A DNA stretch of 8,790 bases, taken from contig NVTJ01000005.1 in the NCBI GenBank assembly GCA_002401545.1, positions 32,311 to 41,100 of the forward strand, read 5' to 3'. The translations under genes and the position numbers were made by a program. The notes beneath the pieces are model-generated. The model worked only from the letters and a program-made list of their open reading frames with translations, was not told where the DNA came from and did no database searches. Shown piece by piece: positions 1-7,207 of the stretch (position 1 is its first letter; every line of letters starts with the position of its first letter). This stretch comes from Alphaproteobacteria bacterium (GTDB lineage Bacteria > Pseudomonadota > Alphaproteobacteria > Sphingomonadales > Emcibacteraceae).

Positions 1-30
1 GTATATACACTATATAGAGAGCCATCAAAC

Positions 31-35
31 AAGGA
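31..35 (+). promoter_or_regulatory. Ribosome binding site for the RND-LolA fusion gene
   Basis: AAGGA lies 8 bases before the ATG at 44, which is good Shine-Dalgarno spacing. It supports the first ATG rather than the later in-frame Met codons at residues 20 and 21. The AT-rich TATATA stretches at 2-15 could belong to a -10 region, but the window starts too close to judge a -35 box. Confidence 0.7.
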
Positions 36-43
36 CTGGAACA

Positions 44-3000
44 ATGACTGAACACACAATATTATTTCCACAAACCAAAGCTCAACAGTTCTTTTGGCGC
101 ATGATGGGCCTCCGGTGGCCAATCATTATCCTGAGCATTATTTTTTTGGGCTTTACGGGAAGTTTCCTGCCGACGATGGTCAAGGACACCACATCCGATG
201 CCTTCATCAATCCTGAGGAACCCTCCCTCATATACCGCCATAAGGTGCAGGAGATATTCGGACTTTCCGACCCCATTGTGGTCGCGGTGATTAACGAAAG
301 CGATACGGGCATCTATAACCCTGATAGTCTTACACTGGTCCAGTGGCTTACCGATAATATCCAGCGTCTAGACAATATTGATCCCGACAGGCTGATCAGC
401 CTTGCCACAGAATCCAACATCGTTGGCACAAATGATGGTATGGAAGTGCAGGATTTCTTTGACATGCCCCCCAAATCGGACAGCCGTATTGGTTGGATCA
501 AGAATGCCATTGATCATTTCCCTCTGTATCAAGGCAGCCTTGTTGCGCGGGACAGAAGCACGACCATCATCATTGCCGAATTGATTGACGAGGCAAAAGC
601 ACCGGAAACCTATGAGGCCATTCTGAAATTGATAAAATCGGCCCCGAACACCCTTGAAGATGAAATTCATGTGGCGGGCGAAGGTGCGGTTTCCGGCTAT
701 ATGGCGACCTACATCGATAATGACACTAAAACCCTTAACCCGCTGGCTGGTCTGATCATCACGATCATATTATTTCTCGCCTTCTTTACGCCGCGCGCGA
801 CAATCCTGCCCAACCTGATTGTTCTGGCGACCGCCGTTGGAACCTTTGGTATCATGGCGGGGGTTGGGGTCAGCTTTTACGTGATCACCAATGGTCTTAT
901 TGTCTGTTTAATCGGAATTGCGGTCGCAGATTCACTGCATATCTTCAGCCAATATTATGAGGAGATGACAGAACACCCGGATGCCGGACAAAAGGAACTG
1001 GTGGTGCGCGCCATGGCATCCATGTGGCGGCCTGTCACCTTAACGACTGTCACAACAATGGCTGGTTTTCTGTCACTCTGGCCCACCAACGATATGCCAC
1101 CCATCCAGTATTTCGGGCTTTTTGGAGCACTGGGTGTTTTCATAGCCTGGGCCTATTCGCTGACTTTTCTGCCCGCATTGCTGAGCTTGCTGCCCAAACG
1201 CGGGAGCCGCTCCTTTAAACATCAGCAAACCTTCAGCAAATCGGCCCACATGATGCAATCCCTCGGGCAAGCTGTCCTGGCTAACCCGAAAAAGATTTTG
1301 ACCGCCGGGGCCATGGTTGTCCTGCTCGGAATTATTGGTACGAACCGTGTGATCATTGAAGAAATGCGCATTGAGAACTTCAAATCTACCGAACCTTTAT
1401 ATAAGGCGGACAAGCGCATTAATGCCAAAATGGACGGGACATATTATCTGGACATTATGATAGAAACGCCTGAATTGGAAGACCTCTATAAGGCTGAGAA
1501 TCTTAACCGAATTGACGCGCTACAGGAATATCTGGAGACACTGCCCAATATCGGCGGCACGACGTCAATCGTCGATTACATCAAGCAGATGCACAAAGCG
1601 GTCAATGAAAATAATCCGGACTATTACAGTATCCCGGACAATGACATGCTCATCGCCCAACTGTTCCTGCTCTATTCGGCATCCGGGGAGCCAACGGACT
1701 TTGAGGAAGAAATCGACGGCGACCGTAGGCTGGCTCTGGTCAGAGCGAATTTGAACGTTGGCAGTTTTGTCCAGAATCGTGCTGTGGTTTTGGCAGTAGA
1801 GGCATATCTCACTGATCATTTTAACACTGATCAGATCAAGGCCAACGTTACCGGCAGGGTTAATGTGGATTACCATTGGATCAAAGGCATCAAAGACAGC
1901 CACATGGCCAGTGTTCTGGTCGCTTTCCTCGCGGTTATTTCGATGACAGCCCTCTTGTTTCGATCCCTGTGGGCCGGGTTATTTGCCGCTATTCCGGTGG
2001 GCATGTCAATCCTGCTGATCTATGCCGTCATGGGCTTTGGCGATATCTGGCTTGGGGTGGGAACCTCTATGTTTGCCTCTATCGCAATTGGTCTTGGCGT
2101 TGATTTTGCCATCCATACCATTGACCGGATGAAAGAATTACTGTCAGAAGGCACAAGCTCTGTTGAAAGTCGCCTGATCAATTTATACCCCACAACAGGC
2201 CGGGCATTGTTTTTCAACTTTGCCGCCATTGCCCTGGGATTCAGCGTTCTGCTGACCAGTGATGTGCCGCCCCTGATTAAATTTGGCGGACTGGTGGCTA
2301 TTGCCATTTCCACCTCGTTCCTCGCCAGCATGACCATATTGCCCGCGCTGGTCACGCTGCACTGTCCTGACTTTCTGCTCGGAAAAAATAAGCAACAGAA
2401 ATTAAAACCGGTAACGGTTTCAGTCCTGACAGGCGTAATGCTGATGGGCATGGTGGCCTTCAATAGTGAAAAAGCACAGGCAACTGACCTGCTTAATGGT
2501 GAAAACATCATCAAAAATGTCATCGCCCGCGATGAGGGAGAATTTGTCACCCGCAATCTGACCTTGGCGCTCACTGATCGGCGTGGCAAATTACGAACAC
2601 AGGAAACCAAAAGCTTTCGCCGTTATTTTGGCCCGGAAAACATGAGAGAAAAGCGGACAGTGATTTTTTATACGGCACCAACCAATATTCGCGGCACCGC
2701 TTTCCTCACCTATGATTATCCTGACGTGAATATTGATGATGATCAATGGCTTTATATGCCTGCATTGCGCAAGGTACGGCGCATCTCCGCCTCGGACCGG
2801 GGGGATTATTTCCTCGGCACTGATCTGACTTATGAAGAGATTAAAAAAGAGAGCAAGGTTGAATTCTCCGATTATCATTACAGGACCCTTGGTACAGAAG
2901 ATATTGACGGTTTTGCGACCCTCACTGTGGAAGGCACTCCCGTTGATGATAAAATTTCAAAAGAACTGGGCTATAGCAAGGTCATATGGTCGGTTGACCC

Positions 3001-3235
3001 CGAAATCTGGCTGGCGCGCAAGGTCGAATTCTGGGACCGTAACGGAAACCATTTGAAAACCATCACCAATCAGAATATTGAGAAAATTGATAATATCTGG
3101 ACTGTACAAAAGATCCATGTGATCAATCACAAGACAGGACATAAATCGCTGCTGACATTTTCCAACATTGATTATAAAACTGCCGTCAAAGCCAATATGT
3201 TTGAACAACATATGCTGAGACGAGGCATAAGATGA
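44..3235 (+). CDS. MMPL/RND-superfamily exporter fused to a C-terminal LolA-like (outer membrane lipoprotein-sorting) domain
   Basis: This 1063-residue protein probably extracts a hydrophobic substrate from the inner membrane and passes it to a periplasmic carrier domain on the same chain. Residues 1-780 show the duplicated RND plan. Helix 1 (about 24-44) is followed by a periplasmic loop to about 230, helices 2-6 (about 232-384), helix 7 (about 417-434), a second large loop (about 435-618), and helices 8-12 (about 620-771). Acidic residues sit in the expected helices, D296 in GIAVADSLH and D687 in IGLGVDFAIH, as in proton-driven HpnN/COG1033-type exporters. Residues 814-1063 match the LolA-like family (PF17131 type) by GTAFLTYDYP, DDDQWLYMPALRKVRRI and DYFLGTDLTYEEI. 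A thirteenth hydrophobic segment (789-805) ending in AQA joins the halves and looks like a signal peptide. RND and LolA-like proteins are usually separate neighbouring genes. The next gene overlaps by four bases. The substrate is unknown; hopanoid, sterol or another lipid is a guess. Confidence 0.93.
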   Translation: MTEHTILFPQTKAQQFFWRMMGLRWPIIILSIIFLGFTGSFLPTMVKDTTSDAFINPEEPSLIYRHKVQEIFGLSDPIVVAVINESDTGIYNPDSLTLVQWLTDNIQRLDNIDPDRLISLATESNIVGTNDGMEVQDFFDMPPKSDSRIGWIKNAIDHFPLYQGSLVARDRSTTIIIAELIDEAKAPETYEAILKLIKSAPNTLEDEIHVAGEGAVSGYMATYIDNDTKTLNPLAGLIITIILFLAFFTPRATILPNLIVLATAVGTFGIMAGVGVSFYVITNGLIVCLIGIAVADSLHIFSQYYEEMTEHPDAGQKELVVRAMASMWRPVTLTTVTTMAGFLSLWPTNDMPPIQYFGLFGALGVFIAWAYSLTFLPALLSLLPKRGSRSFKHQQTFSKSAHMMQSLGQAVLANPKKILTAGAMVVLLGIIGTNRVIIEEMRIENFKSTEPLYKADKRINAKMDGTYYLDIMIETPELEDLYKAENLNRIDALQEYLETLPNIGGTTSIVDYIKQMHKAVNENNPDYYSIPDNDMLIAQLFLLYSASGEPTDFEEEIDGDRRLALVRANLNVGSFVQNRAVVLAVEAYLTDHFNTDQIKANVTGRVNVDYHWIKGIKDSHMASVLVAFLAVISMTALLFRSLWAGLFAAIPVGMSILLIYAVMGFGDIWLGVGTSMFASIAIGLGVDFAIHTIDRMKELLSEGTSSVESRLINLYPTTGRALFFNFAAIALGFSVLLTSDVPPLIKFGGLVAIAISTSFLASMTILPALVTLHCPDFLLGKNKQQKLKPVTVSVLTGVMLMGMVAFNSEKAQATDLLNGENIIKNVIARDEGEFVTRNLTLALTDRRGKLRTQETKSFRRYFGPENMREKRTVIFYTAPTNIRGTAFLTYDYPDVNIDDDQWLYMPALRKVRRISASDRGDYFLGTDLTYEEIKKESKVEFSDYHYRTLGTEDIDGFATLTVEGTPVDDKISKELGYSKVIWSVDPEIWLARKVEFWDRNGNHLKTITNQNIEKIDNIWTVQKIHVINHKTGHKSLLTFSNIDYKTAVKANMFEQHMLRRGIR
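3222..3225 (+). promoter_or_regulatory. Ribosome binding site for the outer-membrane barrel gene
   Basis: GAGG lies 6 bases before the ATG at 3232, inside the end of the upstream gene. With the ATGA overlap at 3232-3235 (start ATG, stop TGA), it indicates translational coupling of the barrel to the RND-LolA fusion. Confidence 0.55.
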
Positions 3236-4545
3236 GGCGTAAAGCCACATGTGCTTCACTATTGCTGACGTTTCTCACGTCATCGGTTATGGCGCTCGAT
3301 TTTCAAACCATCCTGACCAGCCAAGTTGCGGTTGGTCTGAATGATGGCGATCTTCAAAAATGGGATTTCACCATCAAGCCGGAAATGACTATGGATCTGA
3401 GTGAAAACCTTCGGCTGACGGCAATCGGGATGGCGCGCATTGAAGCCACCGACAACCTTGAGCCGGGCCGCCCGGACCAGTTCATGCGCGGGGCTTTATC
3501 AAAGCGCGGCTATATTGGAGACGTGGCAGAGATTGAGCTTCGGGAATTTTACATTGACACATCACTTGATACGCCACTGGGCAGTGCTTTCCTCAGGCTC
3601 GGCAAACAACAGATTGTCTGGGGACAGGCCGATGGCCTTCGGGTTCTGGATGTGGTCAATCCGTTCAATTACCGGGAATTTATCCTTGATGAATTTGAGG
3701 ATCGCCGGATTCCGCTCTGGTCGTTAAACTTAGAAATGCCGATGGGTGATGTTATGACACAATTTGTCTGGATACCGGACCAGACTTATGATCAATTCCC
3801 CGAGCCAGAGGCCATATTCGCCATTCGTTCGCCACGTTTCATTCCCCCTGCCCCGGCCAGTGGGCCTGTGACCCTGAATGAGGTCAATAAACCGGGTGAT
3901 TTTATCGCTGATTCAGATGTTGGCCTTCGTCTGTCTGCTTTTATGGGCGGGTGGGACCTGACATTGAACTATCTGTATCATTATCAGGACCGGGCGGTTT
4001 TATTTCAAACTCAGTATGAGAATGGCATCGCCATAAACCCGGAATATCGTCGTTCCCACCTGATCGGCGGCACCTTTTCCAATGCCTTTGGTTCTTTCAC
4101 CCTGCGCGGAGAGATGGGCTATTCCACCGATAAATATTTCCTGAACCAGAGTTCATCGAACCCCAATGGCATCCACAAGTCCGGTGAATTCAGCTATGTG
4201 CTCGGCCTTGATTATAACGGCTTGCAGGATAGCTTTATCAGTGCACAATTCTTTCAAAGCATCATTACCGATTTTGCCCAAGGCATCCCCCGTGACAAGG
4301 TTGATAGTCAGATGACCTTGCTTATGGACCGTGCGTTTATGAATGACACCCTGAAGGTCAGTTTTCTGCTAATCCAGAGCCTGAATGACGGTGACGGTGT
4401 TATCGAACTGGATATGGAATATAACCTTCAGGACAATATCACCCTGAGCATTGGCGCGGATATTTTTTACGGTAATCAGATCGGCCTGTTTGGACAATTC
4501 AGCCAGAATGATCGACTGACCTTCAGCATCGAAATTGGCTTTTAA
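3232..4545 (+). CDS. Outer-membrane beta-barrel protein, DUF1302/alginate-export-like
   Basis: This 437-residue protein has a signal peptide (positive MRRK, hydrophobic core, likely cut after SVMA at residue 21). Alternating-polarity strands follow to the C-terminus, which ends in FSIEIGF with a terminal Phe, the usual BAM recognition signal. The stretch at about 121-163 (LRLGKQQIVWGQADGL, then VVNPFNYREF and RRIPLW) is typical of DUF1302-like porins, which are often encoded beside MMPL/RND transporters and LolA-like or DUF1329 proteins. At 437 residues it is shorter than the 550-600 I recall for classic DUF1302 members. The start overlaps the upstream stop by four bases, so it is almost certainly co-translated with the RND-LolA fusion and is the natural outer-membrane exit for that system. 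Function is inferred from family and context; no catalytic motif is visible. Confidence 0.85.
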   Translation: MRRKATCASLLLTFLTSSVMALDFQTILTSQVAVGLNDGDLQKWDFTIKPEMTMDLSENLRLTAIGMARIEATDNLEPGRPDQFMRGALSKRGYIGDVAEIELREFYIDTSLDTPLGSAFLRLGKQQIVWGQADGLRVLDVVNPFNYREFILDEFEDRRIPLWSLNLEMPMGDVMTQFVWIPDQTYDQFPEPEAIFAIRSPRFIPPAPASGPVTLNEVNKPGDFIADSDVGLRLSAFMGGWDLTLNYLYHYQDRAVLFQTQYENGIAINPEYRRSHLIGGTFSNAFGSFTLRGEMGYSTDKYFLNQSSSNPNGIHKSGEFSYVLGLDYNGLQDSFISAQFFQSIITDFAQGIPRDKVDSQMTLLMDRAFMNDTLKVSFLLIQSLNDGDGVIELDMEYNLQDNITLSIGADIFYGNQIGLFGQFSQNDRLTFSIEIGF

Positions 4546-4636
4546 CCTCAACGGGGGACTTTGTCACTTTAACTTTTTCAAGGTGAAGCAATACCCATGT
4601 CTTCTTTTATAGCGGCAAGCTGCAACACATCCGAAT

Positions 4637-4675
4637 AAAGATTTTCCCTGACTGGAATCGCAGGAAATTTTTTCT
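4637..4675 (+). terminator. Candidate rho-independent terminator for the RND/barrel operon
   Basis: An imperfect hairpin pairs TTT-CCTG (4643-4650, with C4646 bulged) with CAGG-AAA (4661-4667) around a 10-base loop. It is followed by six T residues at 4668-4673. It lies 92 bases past the barrel stop in a convergent gap, where a terminator is expected. The stem is short and bulged, so this is a moderate call. On the other strand the following bases are less T-rich, so it favours the plus-strand operon. Confidence 0.4.
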
Positions 4676-4840
4676 TCTCCGGCCACTACAGGTGCCCAGA
4701 AGCACCACGTCGATTTAATGAAGAACAGATTACCCATTATGTTTGATTTCAGATGTTGCCCAATTGGTCCCCAGCAGAGTTTATGTGACAACCCTTCATT
4801 TTTTATGTAAAAATTTATACAGGCATAGGTGAAATTGATG

Positions 4841-6649
4841 CTAACGAGCCGCCGACATGGTCACGCGAAAGCGCATCAGGGCTATGAAGAACAAAATTGT
4901 CCCGATTGCCCCCATTGCCGCCATCTGTGGCCAAACGACCTCAATACCCGCGCCCCGAAATAGAACGGCCTGAGCGAAGCTTGTAAAGTGGGTTGAGGGA
5001 GCCGCCTGCATAATGATCTGCAGAGATTTCGGCATACCCTCAAGCGGTGATGTGCCGCCTGAGAGCATATTCATCACAATAAAAAACGGGATTGCCAGAA
5101 GCGCAAACTGCGGCATTGACCGGGTAAATGTTGACAGCACAATTCCCAGTGCGGTCATGGCATAAAGAAACACCGATGTCCCGAGGATAAATAATGCTAT
5201 TGATCCACTGATCTTGACGGCAAGGATCCCTTGGACAACCGTGTAGAGCGAAATGGTTACCGCGAGCAGGATTGCCAGCCCGTTGGCCCAGATCTTGGCC
5301 AACATTATCTCACCCGGCGTCACGGGCATGACCAGAAGATGTTCGATAGTCCCCCGCTCGCGCTCACGGATTACGGCGGCACCAGACAGGATCAGGGACA
5401 GCATTATAATATTGGAAACAATCTGCATGACGGACATAAACCAGCTCGAATCAAGGTTCGGATTGAACGCCGCCCGCATGGTCAAGGTGACGGGCTGGGC
5501 GAGCGTCATATCGGATAAATTCATGAACTCGTCAAGCTGTCGATGAATAATAGTTTGAATATAGGCTGCCCCATTGCCGGCCAGCGTCATGGCAGTCGCA
5601 TCCACATTAACCTGAAGCCGAGGTTGACGGTTGGCAAGGACATCGGCCTGAAAGTTTGGCGGAATATCGATCACGAAGGCATAGAGGCTCGCGTCCATGA
5701 CGCGGTCTATCTCATCGAGATTTAGCAAGGCCAGTGACTTGAAGTAAGGTTTTAAAAATGCAGCACGAATTGGATCACGTATCAACTCCATGGCCTCGCG
5801 GCGTGTAAAGGCCCACATACGCCGAGGATCAAACAAGCGGCCGGATAATATTTTCGTCTCAATTGCGGAAGGAATGGCCTCTGCATCTGGCGTCGTATCC
5901 GGCATAATAGACGCGTCAGCGTTGGCAGCATCCTCCAGATAGCCGATAAAAGCATCCTCCAGGGTTTCAGCGCCCCGCGCCTGACGCAGCGCGTCCGGCA
6001 CATCCATTGCGAGAATCTTGCCCGCGTGCATCAAAGAAATGCGGTCGCAACGTTCCGCCTCGTTGATAAAATGGGTTGAGATAAAAATTGTCACGCCATC
6101 ATCGCGTGAAAGCCCAATGAGCATCCGCCAGAATTCGTCCCGCGCGATGGGATCAACACCTGATGTGGGTTCATCAAGAATGAGCATTTCCGGTTCGTGA
6201 ATCACCGCTACTGCGAGCTGCAATCTCTGGCGTACGCCAAGAGGCAAACTCTCAGGCAATTCCTCCGCCACGTCAACAAGGTCAAAACGTTCAATCATTT
6301 CCCGCACACGTCCTGCCATTTTGACCTTTAGGATATCAAAAAGATTTGCATGGAGGTCCAGATTCTGCCGGACACTGAGCTCCCCGTAAAGCGAGAACGA
6401 CTGAGACATGTAACCCACACGCCGACGCGTTTCCATGTCATTGGCATCAACCGGTTTGCCAAATAATCTGGCGGTGCCCTCACTTGGGGGCAGCAGGCCG
6501 GTCAGCATCTTCATGGTTGTGGTTTTCCCGCATCCGTTTGAACCCAGAAAGCCGAAAATCTCACCGCGCTCAATCTTGACAGTAACATGGTCAACGGCGG
6601 TGAAATCTCCAAACCTCATGGTGAGGCCGATGGCTTCGATTGCCGGCAC
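4841..6649 (-). CDS. ABC-2 exporter, ATPase-permease fusion resembling the C-terminal half of RbbA/YhiH; permease appears to lack its first helix
   Basis: Residues 1-240 are a complete nucleotide-binding domain: Walker A GSNGCGKTT at 36-44, Q-loop Q83, signature LPLGVRQ at 135-141, Walker B MLILDEP at 155-161, SGVD D-loop at 163-166 and H193. The LPLGVRQ signature and the RFGDFTAVDHV and STHFINEAERCDRISLMHAG stretches match, from memory, the second ATPase of RbbA/YhiH. Residues about 275-602 are an ABC-2 permease with a soluble region (300-400) and five helices (about 404-426, 453-476, 482-505, 513-530, 573-593). Homologues have a sixth helix and further residues just after ELIRDPIRAAF. Here the chain jumps to LKPYFKS at residue 299, suggesting an in-frame loss of some 40-50 codons. 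The start is GTG, preceded by an in-frame TGA two codons upstream. No HlyD-type adaptor or second permease is adjacent. It may be non-functional, but it has no stop in 602 codons. Confidence 0.85.
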   Translation of the reverse strand: MPAIEAIGLTMRFGDFTAVDHVTVKIERGEIFGFLGSNGCGKTTTMKMLTGLLPPSEGTARLFGKPVDANDMETRRRVGYMSQSFSLYGELSVRQNLDLHANLFDILKVKMAGRVREMIERFDLVDVAEELPESLPLGVRQRLQLAVAVIHEPEMLILDEPTSGVDPIARDEFWRMLIGLSRDDGVTIFISTHFINEAERCDRISLMHAGKILAMDVPDALRQARGAETLEDAFIGYLEDAANADASIMPDTTPDAEAIPSAIETKILSGRLFDPRRMWAFTRREAMELIRDPIRAAFLKPYFKSLALLNLDEIDRVMDASLYAFVIDIPPNFQADVLANRQPRLQVNVDATAMTLAGNGAAYIQTIIHRQLDEFMNLSDMTLAQPVTLTMRAAFNPNLDSSWFMSVMQIVSNIIMLSLILSGAAVIRERERGTIEHLLVMPVTPGEIMLAKIWANGLAILLAVTISLYTVVQGILAVKISGSIALFILGTSVFLYAMTALGIVLSTFTRSMPQFALLAIPFFIVMNMLSGGTSPLEGMPKSLQIIMQAAPSTHFTSFAQAVLFRGAGIEVVWPQMAAMGAIGTILFFIALMRFRVTMSAAR

Positions 6650-6686
6650 GAATCATGACGCAACCCTTGACACCGCTTGACTTATC

Positions 6687-6713
6687 TATGGTTGGTGATT
6701 AACTACTACCATA
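6687..6713. repeat. Short inverted repeat, possible operator
   Basis: TATGGT at 6687-6692 and ACCATA at 6708-6713 are exact inverted copies, centred on 6700 with a 15-base spacer. The dyad lies between two divergent genes, upstream of the candidate plus-strand promoter, a usual place for a regulator site. No regulator gene is in the window. A six-base arm can occur by chance. Confidence 0.25.
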
Positions 6714-6724
6714 TCAAGAATGGC

Positions 6725-6753
6725 TTGAGAAGAAAAGAAATCATATGTAAATT
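6725..6753 (+). promoter_or_regulatory. Candidate sigma-70 promoter for the small membrane protein/pldA operon
   Basis: TTGAGA (6725-6730, five of six consensus bases) and TAAATT (6748-6753, four of six) are 17 bases apart. Transcription would begin near 6760, leaving a leader of about 37 bases before the ATG at 6797. The spacing and position fit well, but AT-rich DNA yields such matches easily. Confidence 0.35.
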
Positions 6754-6796
6754 CTGTTGAAAATTAAGCAGCGCGCTAAAAAAATCCCGTAAAATA

Positions 6797-7207
6797 ATGA
6801 CATTGATTGCACCCTCAAGACCACGCAAGATCACTTTCGCGGCAATAGTCGCGGGGCTTTTCGGTGTATTAACCCTCTATTCCGGAGGCACCATCCTTTT
6901 TATTGATGGGCCTGCGCGGGTCGCCGCTGGTGCCTATGTGCCCTTTGTACTGTGGTTCAATTTTTTTGCCGGAGCTGCCTATATACTCGCCGGAACAGGC
7001 CTTTATCTTTGGCAAAAATGGGCTGTAAATTTATCCCTGCTCATAGCCGTTGCAACGCTTCTTGTATTTGCGTCTTTCGGCATTCACGTCATGACGGGTG
7101 GCGCATATGAGCCCCGCACCATCGGAGCCATGAGCTTAAGGAGTATAGTATGGTTGGCCATCGCCTACTTCGTCAGAACAAAGAAAAACAGAAGCGACAT
7201 ACCATGA
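6797..7207 (+). CDS. Small four-helix integral membrane protein of unknown function
   Basis: This 136-residue hydrophobic protein has four predicted membrane helices at about 12-36, 46-71, 74-97 and 110-126. Basic ends (SRPRK at the N-terminus, RTKKNR at the C-terminus) suggest both termini face the cytoplasm. I do not recognise the family. Visible features are an aromatic FVLWFNFFAG patch in helix 2 and a GGAYEPRT loop before helix 4. No good Shine-Dalgarno precedes the ATG, but it is the first Met in frame and sits just after the divergent gap. Its TGA overlaps the ATG of pldA (ATGA at 7204-7207), so the two are probably translated together. A helper role for the phospholipase or for envelope lipid balance would be inference from this coupling alone. 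Confidence 0.75.
   Translation: MTLIAPSRPRKITFAAIVAGLFGVLTLYSGGTILFIDGPARVAAGAYVPFVLWFNFFAGAAYILAGTGLYLWQKWAVNLSLLIAVATLLVFASFGIHVMTGGAYEPRTIGAMSLRSIVWLAIAYFVRTKKNRSDIP

Larger units (their letters stand above)
6649..6796. promoter_or_regulatory. Divergent promoter region between the ABC gene and the small membrane protein/pldA operon
   Basis: This 147-bp AT-rich gap separates two divergent genes and must hold promoters for both. It contains a perfect TTGACA at 6667-6672, but I find no good -10 box at 16-18 bases from it. It also contains a short dyad at 6687-6713 and the 8-base palindrome AGCGCGCT at 6770-6777. I see no small gene here. Confidence 0.5.

Noticed and set aside
135..141. Nothing regulatory at these bases; noted instead that the ABC signature LPLGVRQ (protein residues 135-141) departs from LSGGQ
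   Set aside because: As far as I recall this departure is normal for the RbbA/YhiH family, so it is not evidence of a defective ATPase.
2020..2610. Long minus-strand open frame (196 codons) inside the RND-LolA gene
   Set aside because: It lies wholly antisense to a well-conserved coding region spanning the last RND helices and the carrier domain. It has low-complexity Ser/Arg-rich composition and no recognisable motif. It is a shadow frame.
4691..4706. GGTGC/GCACC hairpin with a 6-base loop in the convergent gap
   Set aside because: The stem is only five bases and no T-run follows in either direction, so it does not qualify as a terminator.
4564..4791. Minus-strand open frame of 75 codons with seven Cys residues in the convergent gap
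   Set aside because: It begins at TTG with GAAGGG directly abutting it, has no signal peptide or recognisable domain, and overlaps the candidate terminator. A Cys-rich peptide is possible but not supported.
4806..4821. AT-rich near-palindrome (TGTA...TACA) just past the ABC stop codon
   Set aside because: It is made almost wholly of A and T with a central mismatch, which is expected by chance in such sequence.
7150..7203. Longer start for phospholipase A, adding 18 residues
   Set aside because: The added residues are basic and polar (MVGHRLLRQNKEKQKRHT), overlap the upstream gene deeply and would spoil the signal peptide. The ATG at 7204 gives a standard signal peptide and ATGA overlap.
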